Positions 1-6,068 of a DNA stretch of 9,002 bases are shown here, one piece after another. How positions within the stretch are numbered: the stretch's first letter is position 1; each line of letters starts with the position of its first letter. The stretch is from the NCBI GenBank assembly GCA_964511065.1, contig CAZEEG010000181.1, forward strand, positions 1 to 9,002, written 5' to 3'. The notes under the pieces were generated by a model. It did no database searches, was not told where the DNA came from, and worked only from the letters and a program-made list of their open reading frames with translations. Source of the DNA: CALBRZ01 sp964511065 (GTDB lineage: Bacteria > Planctomycetota > Planctomycetia > Pirellulales > S012-138). The translations under genes were made by a program, and so were the position numbers.

Positions 1-681
1 CGAGAAGCTCGAAGGCAGGCAGAGTGTGGATTGAACCGATCCCTTCGGTCCCCGAAAAGTCCGGCCCGATCACGGCGCCGGAAAAGGGTTGCCGCTTAAC
101 GGGGGAAGCGTTTCTGCTTCTGCCACTCCTTAGTATCGCCTCAAACTGGCTGCAAGGCAATAGCACGTTGCCCGCCAATCGCGCACAAATTTCCCGCCCG
201 CAGCGTGCACCAAGCACGCAAGTCATTAACAAACAATAACTTGTGAATCCTGCAATTAATTGACTTGCTGCCACCGTTGATTGGACATCCACATGACAAC
301 CTGGTGTCCAATCTGTCCGCGATGGCACTCGGACGGCCATCCATTCTGGTTACCCCACAGCGAATGCTGTGGATTATGAATGCCGCCGTTCCATGCAGAA
401 GTGCGGCGTGCGACGGCCACTTCAACACCTGTACCCGTTACCGCTGCCGCGCACACACGTACGCAAGTTACATGAACAGTCCAAGGCGGCCCATGCCTCA
501 GGAGACAGGAAACGCAGGCGAATGAAGTACGCTCACAATGCCGGCGCGCCCAACTGGTGCTTGAATCGGTCGCATCGCGAATACGCGCAGCCTTCGACCG
601 CAGCCGACATGAGCCCTACACGATACCATTCGCAGGCGGCACCTTTCACAGGCAACGGTGGCTAACGGCGCGGATGGCACG
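1..681. other. Gene-free region with hairpins
   Basis: I see no convincing gene here. The short open frames on both strands have no recognisable domain, no good ribosome binding site and low-complexity or Arg/Ser/Pro-rich translations. About 215-262 is distinctly AT-richer than the rest of the window. It is followed by a run of hairpins between 279 and 407, listed separately. No tRNA, rRNA or CRISPR signature was found. From about 410 to 681, on the 3' side of the minus-strand response regulator, I see no stem followed by a T-run that would be a Rho-independent terminator. A fragment of a gene entering from the left edge cannot be excluded, because the frame at 3-239 is open to the edge, but its translation resembles nothing I know. 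Confidence 0.6.
279..407. other. Cluster of hairpins, candidate small RNA
   Basis: Four stems follow one another. First, 279-289 pairs with 303-313: nine perfect pairs (GATTGGACA/TGTCCAATC), extended by one wobble and one pair, with a 13-nt loop. Second, GTCCG at 315-319 can pair with CGGAC at 330-334, or alternatively GATGGC at 321-326 with GCCATC at 336-341; the two are mutually exclusive. Third, CCACAGC at 355-361 pairs with GCTGTGG at 366-372 around a GAAT loop. Fourth, GCCGC at 382-386 can pair with GCGGC at 403-407. The stems are seen in the sequence. That they form an RNA is inference. The strand is undetermined and I could not assign a promoter with confidence. Confidence 0.35.
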
Positions 682-1086
682 CTAATCGGCCAAGGCCGCC
701 TCGACACTATCTAACAACCGTTCCATCGCGAACGGTTTGCGGATATACGCCACCGCTCCCAACAGTTCGGCGTATTGCTCGTGGCGCTTGCCTTCGTTCG
801 CCGTGATCATAATCATCGGCGGGGGCGTGGTGGCGCTGCGCTGCAGCTTCTCCATGACGAGGAAACCGCTGCGCTTGGGCATCATCATGTCGAGGATGAT
901 CAGGTCGGGACGCTCGGATTCTGCCTTGGTCAGCGCTTCATTGCCATCGTGAGCCACGACGACGCGATAGCCCCGCGATTCCAGTGCGATGCGCACGCCA
1001 GTGAGAATTTCCTGGTCGTCGTCCACGACGAGAATCTTCTTGTTTTCGTCTGCGACGTTCTTGCTGTCTTCGTTGGTCTTGCTCAT
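682..1086 (-). CDS. Stand-alone receiver-domain response regulator
   Basis: This 134-residue protein is a single CheY-like receiver domain with no output domain, so it probably signals by protein contact after phosphorylation by an unlinked histidine kinase. The motifs are complete: acidic pocket Asp22-Asp24 in 'VDDD', phosphoacceptor Asp66 in 'LDMMMP', Thr95 in 'MITA', switch aromatic Tyr114 and Lys117 in 'YIRKPF'. The frame is open upstream to 1200, but I chose the ATG at 1086 because the domain begins about 17 residues later, while the longer version would add 38 residues of no recognisable domain. The Shine-Dalgarno match is weak (a GGCGGA a few bases upstream). About 135 bases upstream is a plausible sigma-70 promoter. 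The gene points away from the Tat-exported protein gene and no partner kinase is in the window. The cytoplasmic receiver assignment is secure; the pathway is unknown. Confidence 0.93.
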   Translation of the reverse strand: MSKTNEDSKNVADENKKILVVDDDQEILTGVRIALESRGYRVVVAHDGNEALTKAESERPDLIILDMMMPKRSGFLVMEKLQRSATTPPPMIMITANEGKRHEQYAELLGAVAYIRKPFAMERLLDSVEAALAD

Positions 1087-1229
1087 GGCGTCCGCCGTTG
1101 GGCAGAAAAGAGGCCTGCTGCCCCCCTCCTGGCATTTTGATACCCGTTCCGCTGATTTGGACACCGCCCGGCCCTTGCAACCGACGCCCCCAGCGGCCAT
1201 CCGCGCACCCGTATAGTCTACCCTTAACT

Positions 1230-1258
1230 ATTATGGCAGTTGTTTGCAAGAAGCCCAA
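1230..1258 (-). promoter_or_regulatory. Predicted sigma-70 promoter for the response regulator
   Basis: Read on the minus strand, TTGGGC (1258-1253) is followed after exactly 17 bases by CATAAT (1235-1230). The -10 box matches TATAAT at five of six positions; the -35 matches only TTG. Transcription would start near 1223 and leave a leader of about 135 bases before the ATG at 1086. This is the only candidate I found with correct spacing in this divergent region. It is a prediction from consensus only. Confidence 0.4.
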
Positions 1259-1439
1259 TGGGGTTCCAAGGGGGGGGCCTGCACCGCCTGGAGCACGGCG
1301 GCTGGATCTTGCCCGCGCTCGATTGCCAGACACCTGTTTGAAACACTCGCCGACGGCTGGTCCGCTCCCCCCGGCGCTGAGGCCGGGCGGCCGACTTGAA
1401 ACGAACGGCGAGGTTTAGACGGCTAACGCTGCCAAAACC

Positions 1440-1494
1440 GCGCCGGGAAAAATCTGTCCCAGCGGCCAGCGGCCAAAATGAACTTTCCCGGCGC
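1440..1494. repeat. 11-bp perfect inverted repeat
   Basis: GCGCCGGGAAA at 1440-1450 is exactly complementary to TTTCCCGGCGC at 1484-1494. The 33-base interval contains a tandem direct repeat of the heptamer AGCGGCC (1461-1467 and 1468-1474). It could be a hairpin in a transcript, a protein binding site or a cruciform. No T-run follows on either strand, so a Rho-independent terminator is unlikely. It lies about 320 bases before the start of the Tat-exported protein gene. Confidence 0.6.
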
Positions 1495-1799
1495 CAAACT
1501 CGACCAACATTTAAGGCAGATAGACGGACGCCACCTGCGTGCGGTATCCCGCTTGCAAGGGAAGTTGCGGGTGCTGGCTTGGCCCTGGCCGGCGAGCCCA
1601 TCCCAACAGGGGGCTCGACTTGGCTGCGTATGCCTTATCCCCAACAATGGTGAAAACACCTTCAGCTTGCCCGCGGTGCGCAGGCGCCCCCAAGGAAAGC
1701 TGGCGACTCGGCCTTTTGAACTCCCCCCCACGTTGAACCTCCCCACGATGAGCCGTCACGGCAGACGTAACCTCCCGATGGAACGCCGCTCGCATTGTC

Positions 1800-1804
1800 A
1801 GGAG
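1800..1804 (+). promoter_or_regulatory. Ribosome binding site that fixes the start at 1814
   Basis: AGGAG lies nine bases before the ATG at 1814. Earlier in-frame ATGs at 1478, 1748 and 1778 lack a comparable site. The choice also puts a twin-arginine signal peptide at the N-terminus, which independently supports this start. Confidence 0.75.
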
Positions 1805-1813
1805 TTGACGAAT

Positions 1814-2866
1814 ATGGACCACGGCCGCATTTCACGCCGAACCGCGTTGCAAGCCTTGGCGGCAGCGTCGCTTAGCTCCGGCTGGTTCATTGGCGGTCGC
1901 CCCAGGGTGGCCCAAGCGGCCATGGACCCCAAGGTTCGCGCCGCCGTGGAACGAGGGCTGGATTGGGTCGCCAAGTCGCAAAATCGCGTGGGACGTTGGG
2001 ACGCCCAGGGCCAATACCGTGTTCCGATGACGGCCCTAGCGGGCATCGCCCTGCTGGCCGAAGGTTCGACCACCACCCAGGGCCGGTATGCCGAGCCTAT
2101 CCGCCGTGCGACCGATTACCTGATGGCACAATGCCGCAGCAATGGCCTGATCGGCGAACTGAACGACCACCGCTACACCTACGGCCACGGCTTCTCGATG
2201 CTGTTCTTGTCGCAAGTCCTTGGCGAAGAAGAGGATATGCAGCGACGCAAGCGGCTCACCGACGTGCTGACCAAGGCGGTCGATTTCTGCGTGAAGGCCC
2301 AGACCAACGCCGGCGGCTGGGGCTATGTCAGCGCCAAGGACGGCGGCGGGTTCGATGAAGGCTCCACCACCGTCACCCAAGTCCAAGGCCTGCGTGGATG
2401 CCGCAACGCCGGCATCCCTGTACCGCGCGAGGCCGTGGAAAAGGCCATCAAGTACATCCACAACTGCACCATGCCCGACGGCGGCGTTTGTTACAGCTCG
2501 CAAAGTCGCGGTGCCAGTCGGCCGCCGATTACCGCGGCGGCGGTTGCCTGCCTGTTCAACGCTGGCGAGTACAAGAGCGATTACGTCACCCGGTTGCTGG
2601 ATTTCTGCAAGCGGACCATTCACGACATCGAAAACCCGCGCGATGTCTACGGCCACTGGCATTACACCTATTACTACTACAGCCAGGCCATGTACCGGCT
2701 GCCGGGCGAATGGGAGAGCTTCCGCGACAAGCTCTACGCGCGGCTGCTGCGCGAGCAGAACAGCGACGGTTACTGGGCCGGGGAGATCGGCCCCATCTAT
2801 ATCACATCGTTGAACTTAACGATGCTGCAACTGGAAAAGGGGTTGCTGCCGATCTATCAGCGGTAA
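1814..2866 (+). CDS. Tat-exported prenyltransferase/squalene-oxidase-repeat protein
   Basis: This 350-residue protein begins with a twin-arginine signal peptide: 'ISRRTALQ' at residues 6-13, a hydrophobic segment, and a likely cleavage after 'AQA' near residue 35. It would therefore be exported folded. The rest reads as an alpha/alpha toroid of the prenyltransferase/squalene-oxidase repeat type, with helix pairs interrupted by Gly/Trp-rich turns: 'VGRWDAQG' (about 59-66), 'NAGGWGY' (165-171), 'MPDGGVCY' (220-227) and 'NSDGYWAG' (316-323). A Tyr-rich segment lies at 284-289. Class II terpene cyclases carry a DxDD catalytic acid motif, and I do not see one; the protein is also much shorter than squalene-hopene cyclases. 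I therefore do not infer cyclase activity; a binding or structural role outside the cytoplasm is as likely. Similar proteins are common in planctomycetes. It has no close operon partner: the next gene starts 312 bases later. Confidence 0.85.
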   Translation: MDHGRISRRTALQALAAASLSSGWFIGGRPRVAQAAMDPKVRAAVERGLDWVAKSQNRVGRWDAQGQYRVPMTALAGIALLAEGSTTTQGRYAEPIRRATDYLMAQCRSNGLIGELNDHRYTYGHGFSMLFLSQVLGEEEDMQRRKRLTDVLTKAVDFCVKAQTNAGGWGYVSAKDGGGFDEGSTTVTQVQGLRGCRNAGIPVPREAVEKAIKYIHNCTMPDGGVCYSSQSRGASRPPITAAAVACLFNAGEYKSDYVTRLLDFCKRTIHDIENPRDVYGHWHYTYYYYSQAMYRLPGEWESFRDKLYARLLREQNSDGYWAGEIGPIYITSLNLTMLQLEKGLLPIYQR

Positions 2867-2901
2867 CGCGGAAGGGGCCGCCGCGCGCTCACCGGGTGTT
2901 C

Positions 2902-2921
2902 CAGGTGGCCTTGACCACCTG
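2902..2921. terminator. Hairpin after the Tat-exported protein gene, possible terminator
   Basis: CAGGTGG (2902-2908) and CCACCTG (2915-2921) form a perfect 7-bp stem with a six-base loop, 35 bases after the stop codon. A second palindrome, GGGGCGCCCC, follows at 2925-2934 and then TTTTT at 2940-2944. The T-run is too far from the first stem and too short for a classic Rho-independent terminator, but the position fits transcript-end processing or weak termination. Confidence 0.35.
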
Positions 2922-3044
2922 CAAGGGGCGCCCCACACATTTTTCCCAACACTTCGATGAACCTGGCACCAATCCCGGCGCACCAACCACAAGATGCCCT
3001 GCAAGGCGGTGGCAATCCGTGGCGACTGGGATGGGCGCAAGGAA

Positions 3045-3074
3045 TTAGGAATCTTGACCTTACGCGGCTATAAT
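3045..3074 (+). promoter_or_regulatory. Candidate promoter of the sigma factor cluster
   Basis: TATAAT at 3069-3074 is a perfect -10 box. The best-placed -35 is weak: TTAGGA at 3045-3050, with an 18-base spacer, matches only TT and the final A. A stronger-looking TTGACC at 3054-3059 is only nine bases away and cannot serve as the -35 for this box. Transcription would begin near 3081, giving a leader of about 98 bases before the GTG at 3179. An autoregulatory ECF-type promoter elsewhere in the spacer is possible but not visible to me. Confidence 0.4.
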
Positions 3075-3178
3075 GGCCTCTTGGCCGCCAGAGCCGTCTC
3101 TCGCGACCTCCACATGGTTGCGAGGGGGCAGGATTCCACGTTTGCGGCCTTCCCACAGCCCGCGCACGGGAGAACGCC

Positions 3179-3739
3179 GTGGCCCTCGATGTCGACCAGG
3201 CCAGCCGAGAGTATTTCGCCCGCATCCATCGGGCTGCGCTCGTGCTGACGGGTAACCCTTGGGATGCCGATGACCTGGCCCAGGAAACGTTCTTGGTGCT
3301 GGCCAGCAATTCCCAAGGGTTTGAAGGCCGCAGCAGCGTGTACACGTACTTGTATGGAATCCTGCTGAACCTCGAGCGGCGACACCGGCGGCGTGCGGGC
3401 CTCCAAAAGCGGAAGCTGCGCGTCCTTTGGGATAATGAGCCCCGCGAACGGACCGTGCCAGCGGCGGAAACGCCGATCGAGGTTTCCGAGTGGAAATCGA
3501 GTCTGTGGTCGGTGGTGGCTCGCTTGCCCGATGGGCAGCGCCAAGCGCTGGTACTGCGGTTCAGTGAGCATCTCCGATACGACGAAATCGCCGAAGTGCT
3601 GAATTGCCCCGTCGGCACGGTGAAATCGCGGATATTTAACGGCCTTGCCACGCTGCGAGAGATGTTGGGCGAAGGCTCCTCGCACGCCGCAGGCGATGTC
3701 CCCCGACACGCCTGGGAGGATCTGACGCATGTCATCTGA
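3179..3739 (+). CDS. ECF-type RNA polymerase sigma factor
   Basis: This 186-residue protein has the two-domain plan of extracytoplasmic-function sigma factors. Sigma region 2 spans about residues 10-73, including 'DADDLAQETFLVL' (29-41), the core-binding and -10 recognition segment. Sigma region 4 spans about 108-162, with the helix-turn-helix 'YDEIAEVLNCPVGTVKSRI' (134-152) for -35 recognition. Region 3 is absent, as expected for the class. The start is a GTG; GGGAG six bases upstream supports it. A tail of about 24 residues follows region 4. The last 11 bases overlap the next gene, implying coupled translation with the putative anti-sigma protein. It would redirect RNA polymerase to a regulon in response to an envelope or extracytoplasmic signal; the ECF group and target promoters cannot be told from this sequence. 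Confidence 0.93.
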   Translation: MALDVDQASREYFARIHRAALVLTGNPWDADDLAQETFLVLASNSQGFEGRSSVYTYLYGILLNLERRHRRRAGLQKRKLRVLWDNEPRERTVPAAETPIEVSEWKSSLWSVVARLPDGQRQALVLRFSEHLRYDEIAEVLNCPVGTVKSRIFNGLATLREMLGEGSSHAAGDVPRHAWEDLTHVI

Positions 3740-4313
3740 ATTCAGACTCTTTCGTGTTGCGTCGCCAGATTCGGCCGATGAGCGCGCTGAATCCGCCTTC
3801 CCTGCTGGCCTCGGTGAACATGCGCCCGATGGCAGGGAGCATGCGCCAGACAACACTGCCGATGACTTGGCCGGTCTTCCGCCGGACCTGGCAGCATTGG
3901 CCGCGCAACTCAGCGGCCAAGCCCAGCAATTGGAACAAGCCTACCCGGCCGGTGCATTGAACCCCATGGCGGCCGCTGAGGCATCGACAGAGCTTCTGCA
4001 AGGCGCGCACGCGGGGCAGAGTGGACTACACTCGGGCCATGCCCCGCGGCGATGGAGTCGCTCCAGCCAGTTTCGCCGCTGGAGCAGTGCGGCCGCCGCT
4101 GCCGCGCTGCTGCTGGGGCTTTCGCTGGGTGTGCGACGTTCGACCGATCTGCAGCAGCCTCTCGCGCCCCCGGCCACGGCCGGATTTGCCGAGCCGGCCC
4201 CGTCGGCTCAACCGACGGAGGTTCATGCGGTGATCTTCTCGGAATTGTCGGGCGCTGAGCAGGAAGGCCTGCTCGACTTGCTCAACGAATCAGGTTCCTT
4301 CGGTTCCATCTGA
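3729..4313 (+). CDS. Single-pass membrane protein, probable anti-sigma factor
   Basis: I recognise this 194-residue protein by context rather than by domain. It overlaps the sigma gene by 11 bases, and GGGAGGA eight bases before the ATG lies inside the sigma gene. The N-terminal 105 residues are acidic and Ala/Pro-rich, and contain a short internal duplication of 'EHAPD' (30-34 and 37-41). A basic patch ('RRWSRSSQFRRW', 107-118) precedes one transmembrane segment at about 119-135. The order predicts a cytoplasmic N-terminus and an outside C-terminal tail of about 58 residues. This is the topology of anti-sigma factors such as RseA, where the cytoplasmic part holds the sigma factor. The protein contains no cysteine, so it lacks the zinc-binding anti-sigma (ZAS/zf-HC2) motif. 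Its function remains inference; the coding status is well supported by overlap and ribosome binding site. Confidence 0.75.
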   Translation: MSSEFRLFRVASPDSADERAESAFPAGLGEHAPDGREHAPDNTADDLAGLPPDLAALAAQLSGQAQQLEQAYPAGALNPMAAAEASTELLQGAHAGQSGLHSGHAPRRWSRSSQFRRWSSAAAAAALLLGLSLGVRRSTDLQQPLAPPATAGFAEPAPSAQPTEVHAVIFSELSGAEQEGLLDLLNESGSFGSI

Positions 4314-4381
4314 CCCCGTAATCGGGAACGTGTCCTACAACTGGCAGACGTCGCCCTCCCACCAGTCGGAACCTTCAGGAC

Positions 4382-5659
4382 ATGCGTACGCTTACGCTAC
4401 TGGCGATCCTTTCGATGGCGTGGGCCGTGCTGCCCGGCGGTGTCGCCGCGGCCGAACCCGATAGCGAAGCCCTGGCCCGGCAACTATCGGCCGCAACCGT
4501 CACGGTGCGCGTAACGGTTCCGCCCGACGAAGGCGTGGTGGTTTCTTCCGGCGTATCGCTGGGCGACGGTTTTCTGGTCACCTACAGCAACCACCCCGGC
4601 AGCGCCCAGTACCGCGTGACCCTGCCCGATGGCGCCCAGGCCGCAGCCGAAGCACGGGTGATTGATCTGTACTCGGGACTGACGCTGCTGGAATTGCGTC
4701 CCCAAGCCGAGGGTGCAGCCATTCGCGTTGGCCACTTGGCGCCCGCCTCCGAGGTGCCCGCCCCCGGCGCGGTGATTCTCACCGCAGCCGCTTCTGGCTT
4801 GGAGCAGCCGGTGATTTCGCGCGGCATCCTGGGCGGGGCCGAACGCACCCTGGGCGGCTCGGGCTTGCCACCGCTGCTCCAGTGCGATGTCCGCACCACC
4901 GACACTTCCAGCGGTGCCGCGGTGATCAATGCCCAGGGCGAACTGGTAGGCATCGTGGCGGTCACCGCCCGAGAAGGTCGCAGTGGCGGCTGGACCTATG
5001 CCGTGCCGGTGAGCCACGTGCAGCGGCTTCGCCGAGCGTTTGACCAAAAGCAGGCCGGCGACGACCGGCTGGTGATCCTGCGGCGGCAGCGGCCCGTGCT
5101 GGGCCTCACCATGGTGGCCGGCGATGATCCGGGTGCGGTGATGGTCGAGCGCCTGGTCGCCAAGGGCCCCGCCGAAAAGTCCGGCGTGGTCAAGCACGAT
5201 CAGATTGTCGAAGTCGATGGGCTGAAGGTGCGCAGCGTCTACCAGGTGGTGGCAATGGTGCTGAAGAAACAGCCTGGCGACCGCATGGAGTTTGTCGTGC
5301 GCCGCGACGGAACGGATCGCAAAATCGCCGTGACGCTGGAAGGCGGCTCGGTGGTGGAACCGTCGCAAGTCGTCCGGAACCAGGCCGAGTTGACCGAGCA
5401 AAAAATCTCCATTCGCCGCTCGGGCGATCAATATAACATCAACCGGCCCCAAGTTTTGCCGCTCAACCAACCGGCCCAGGACCCCGGCGACCGCCCACCG
5501 GCCAACGACTCGCAGGAGCAACTCGAACTGCTCCAGGAGCAGGTCAGCCGGTTCGCCACGTACATCGAGCGGCTGCGCGAGTCGATCCGTCAGCGCGACG
5601 AAGAACTTTCCAAGCTGCGGCAAGAAGTGGAAGCGCTGCGCAAGGAACTGGGCAAATAG
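4382..5659 (+). CDS. Exported HtrA-like trypsin/PDZ protein, degenerate active site
   Basis: This 425-residue protein starts with a signal peptide (1-24, likely cleaved after 'VAAA'). Residues about 35-215 follow the trypsin-like fold of HtrA/Deg proteases, a PDZ domain covers about 238-320, a linker rich in Pro, Asn and Gln follows, and residues 377-425 form a heptad-like, highly charged coiled coil. The protease signature is eroded. The strand normally ending in 'TNNHV' reads 'TYSNHPG' (His71, shifted by one). The Asp of 'SDLALL' is Gly99 in 'YSGLTLLEL'. The Ser loop 'GNSGGP' reads 'DTSSGAAV' (174-181). I infer a pseudoprotease that may bind unfolded or C-terminal peptides and oligomerise. 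AGGA lies only one base before the ATG, so initiation may depend on upstream translation. The gene follows the probable anti-sigma by 68 bases, suggesting one sigma-anti-sigma-envelope sensor operon. Weak proteolysis cannot be excluded by eye. Confidence 0.85.
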   Translation: MRTLTLLAILSMAWAVLPGGVAAAEPDSEALARQLSAATVTVRVTVPPDEGVVVSSGVSLGDGFLVTYSNHPGSAQYRVTLPDGAQAAAEARVIDLYSGLTLLELRPQAEGAAIRVGHLAPASEVPAPGAVILTAAASGLEQPVISRGILGGAERTLGGSGLPPLLQCDVRTTDTSSGAAVINAQGELVGIVAVTAREGRSGGWTYAVPVSHVQRLRRAFDQKQAGDDRLVILRRQRPVLGLTMVAGDDPGAVMVERLVAKGPAEKSGVVKHDQIVEVDGLKVRSVYQVVAMVLKKQPGDRMEFVVRRDGTDRKIAVTLEGGSVVEPSQVVRNQAELTEQKISIRRSGDQYNINRPQVLPLNQPAQDPGDRPPANDSQEQLELLQEQVSRFATYIERLRESIRQRDEELSKLRQEVEALRKELGK

Positions 5660-5673
5660 CCCGGGCCGAGCAT

Positions 5674-5763
5674 TCGTAGTATCCGCAGGTCAGACTCCGC
5701 CTGACGAAAGTGCCAAGACCGGCAAATGCGCCCGGCCGGCACGAAACCAACAGTCGTAGTATC
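5674..5763. repeat. Direct repeat TCGTAGTATC, two copies
   Basis: The decamer TCGTAGTATC occurs at 5674-5683 and 5754-5763, exactly 80 bases apart. The shorter core TCGTA recurs at 5975-5979 and 6063-6067 within the larger structured unit. The copies could be regulator binding sites or remnants of an intergenic repeat family; I cannot choose between these. Confidence 0.5.
5689..5705. repeat. Short palindrome, possible genome-dispersed element
   Basis: GTCAG (5689-5693) and CTGAC (5701-5705) form a 5-bp stem around ACTCCGC, 29 bases after the PDZ stop codon. The 'GTCAG...TCCGCCTGACG' pattern is reminiscent of small palindromes that I associate with planctomycete intergenic regions, but that link is from memory and not checked. 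There is no T-run, so it is not an obvious terminator. Confidence 0.4.
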
Positions 5764-5800
5764 GACATGCTTTGGCGCGATGGCCAATGGTGCTCCGGCC

Positions 5801-5817
5801 CGCTATGTGAAATAGCG
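5801..5817. repeat. Perfect 6-bp hairpin
   Basis: CGCTAT (5801-5806) and ATAGCG (5812-5817) form a perfect stem with the loop GTGAA. No T-run follows. It could end the upstream transcript together with processing, or be an operator; the sequence does not decide. Confidence 0.4.
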
Positions 5818-5861
5818 TGATCGGTGGCAGCCCCGGTTGAGTATTTTACCTCGGAGAGATT

Positions 5862-6068
5862 CTACGGAACTGGAAGCCAGCCCATGGGGGGCACGAGCGC
5901 GGGATGCGTCAAAAGGCGCCGCACCGGCTGTCGCGCCCCCCACAACAGGTGGAAACCAGCGGCGTGGGCTGCTATCGTAAGAAGCTGGCACAAGCTACGC
6001 AGCACTCCGGGGGGCACCGCGGAAGCAGACCAGCCCGATCAAGGCGTGCTGCCCCCCACGTATCGTAG
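5862..6068 (+). ncRNA. Two tandem copies of a structured unit, candidate leader RNA
   Basis: Two blocks share the ordered elements CTACG, GGGGGGCAC, CCCCCCAC and TATCGTARGAA. Copy 1 has them at 5862-5866, 5886-5894, 5936-5943 and 5973-5983; copy 2 at 5995-5999, 6009-6017, 6052-6059 and 6061-6071. In both, the outer elements pair (TACG 5863-5866 with CGTA 5976-5979; CTACG 5995-5999 with CGTAG 6064-6068), and so do the inner tracts (5885-5892 with 5935-5942; 6009-6016 with 6050-6057, eight pairs each). Copy 1 adds CAGCCCA/TGGGCTG (5878-5884 with 5965-5971), stacked directly on the inner stem, and a mini-hairpin with a GGAA loop (5948-5957). The second copy ends eight bases before the kinase ribosome binding site. 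The pairings are seen; an RNA function is inference. It matches no RNA class I recognise. Confidence 0.4.

Larger units (their letters stand above)
1087..1813. other. Divergent gene-free region
   Basis: This stretch separates two divergent genes. It contains the predicted minus-strand promoter (1230-1258), a long inverted repeat (1440-1494) and several homopolymer tracts: C6 at 1121-1126, G8 at 1270-1277 and C7 at 1723-1729. A frame is open in phase with the downstream gene from 1478, but its translation before 1814 looks random. No clear plus-strand promoter was found; TTGGCT, 17 bases, AACAAT around 1618-1648 is a poor match. Otherwise I see nothing recognisable. Confidence 0.6.
2867..3178. 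other. Intergenic spacer before the sigma factor cluster
   Basis: This spacer holds a 7-bp hairpin (2902-2921), the palindrome GGGGCGCCCC (2925-2934), a short T5 run (2940-2944), a perfect TATAAT box (3069-3074) and the sigma factor ribosome binding site GGGAG (3168-3172). Large minus-strand open frames cross it, but they lie opposite the sigma gene and have no recognisable domain. Confidence 0.6.

Noticed and set aside
26..60. Minus-strand GGTTCAATCC as a tRNA T-arm
   Set aside because: The bases flanking the loop do not pair, and no acceptor or anticodon arm can be drawn.
24..239. Open frame at the left edge as the end of a gene
   Set aside because: The frame is open to the edge, but the translation resembles no protein I know and composition shifts through it; support is insufficient.
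1087..1200. N-terminal extension of the response regulator to 1200
   Set aside because: The 38 extra residues match no receiver domain feature, and the ATG at 1086 gives a normal-length protein.
1270..1277. G8 tract as a phase-variation switch
   Set aside because: It lies outside any gene and upstream of the predicted promoter boxes, and similar G/C tracts are scattered through this GC-rich region.
1478..1813. N-terminal extension of the Tat-exported protein by 112 residues
   Set aside because: The translation looks random, would bury the twin-arginine signal, and the good ribosome binding site is at 1800-1804.
3054..3074. TTGACC plus TATAAT as a promoter pair
   Set aside because: The spacer is only nine bases, far below the 16-18 required; only the TATAAT box was kept, with a weak upstream -35.
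2857..3856. Two long minus-strand frames (2857-3735 and 3068-3856)
   Set aside because: Both run opposite the sigma factor, whose motifs are unambiguous, and their translations are Arg/Ser-rich without a domain.
4484..5623. Minus-strand open frame of 379 codons
   Set aside because: It lies wholly opposite the PDZ gene, is rich in His, Gln and Ala as expected for an antisense shadow in high-GC DNA, and has no recognisable domain.
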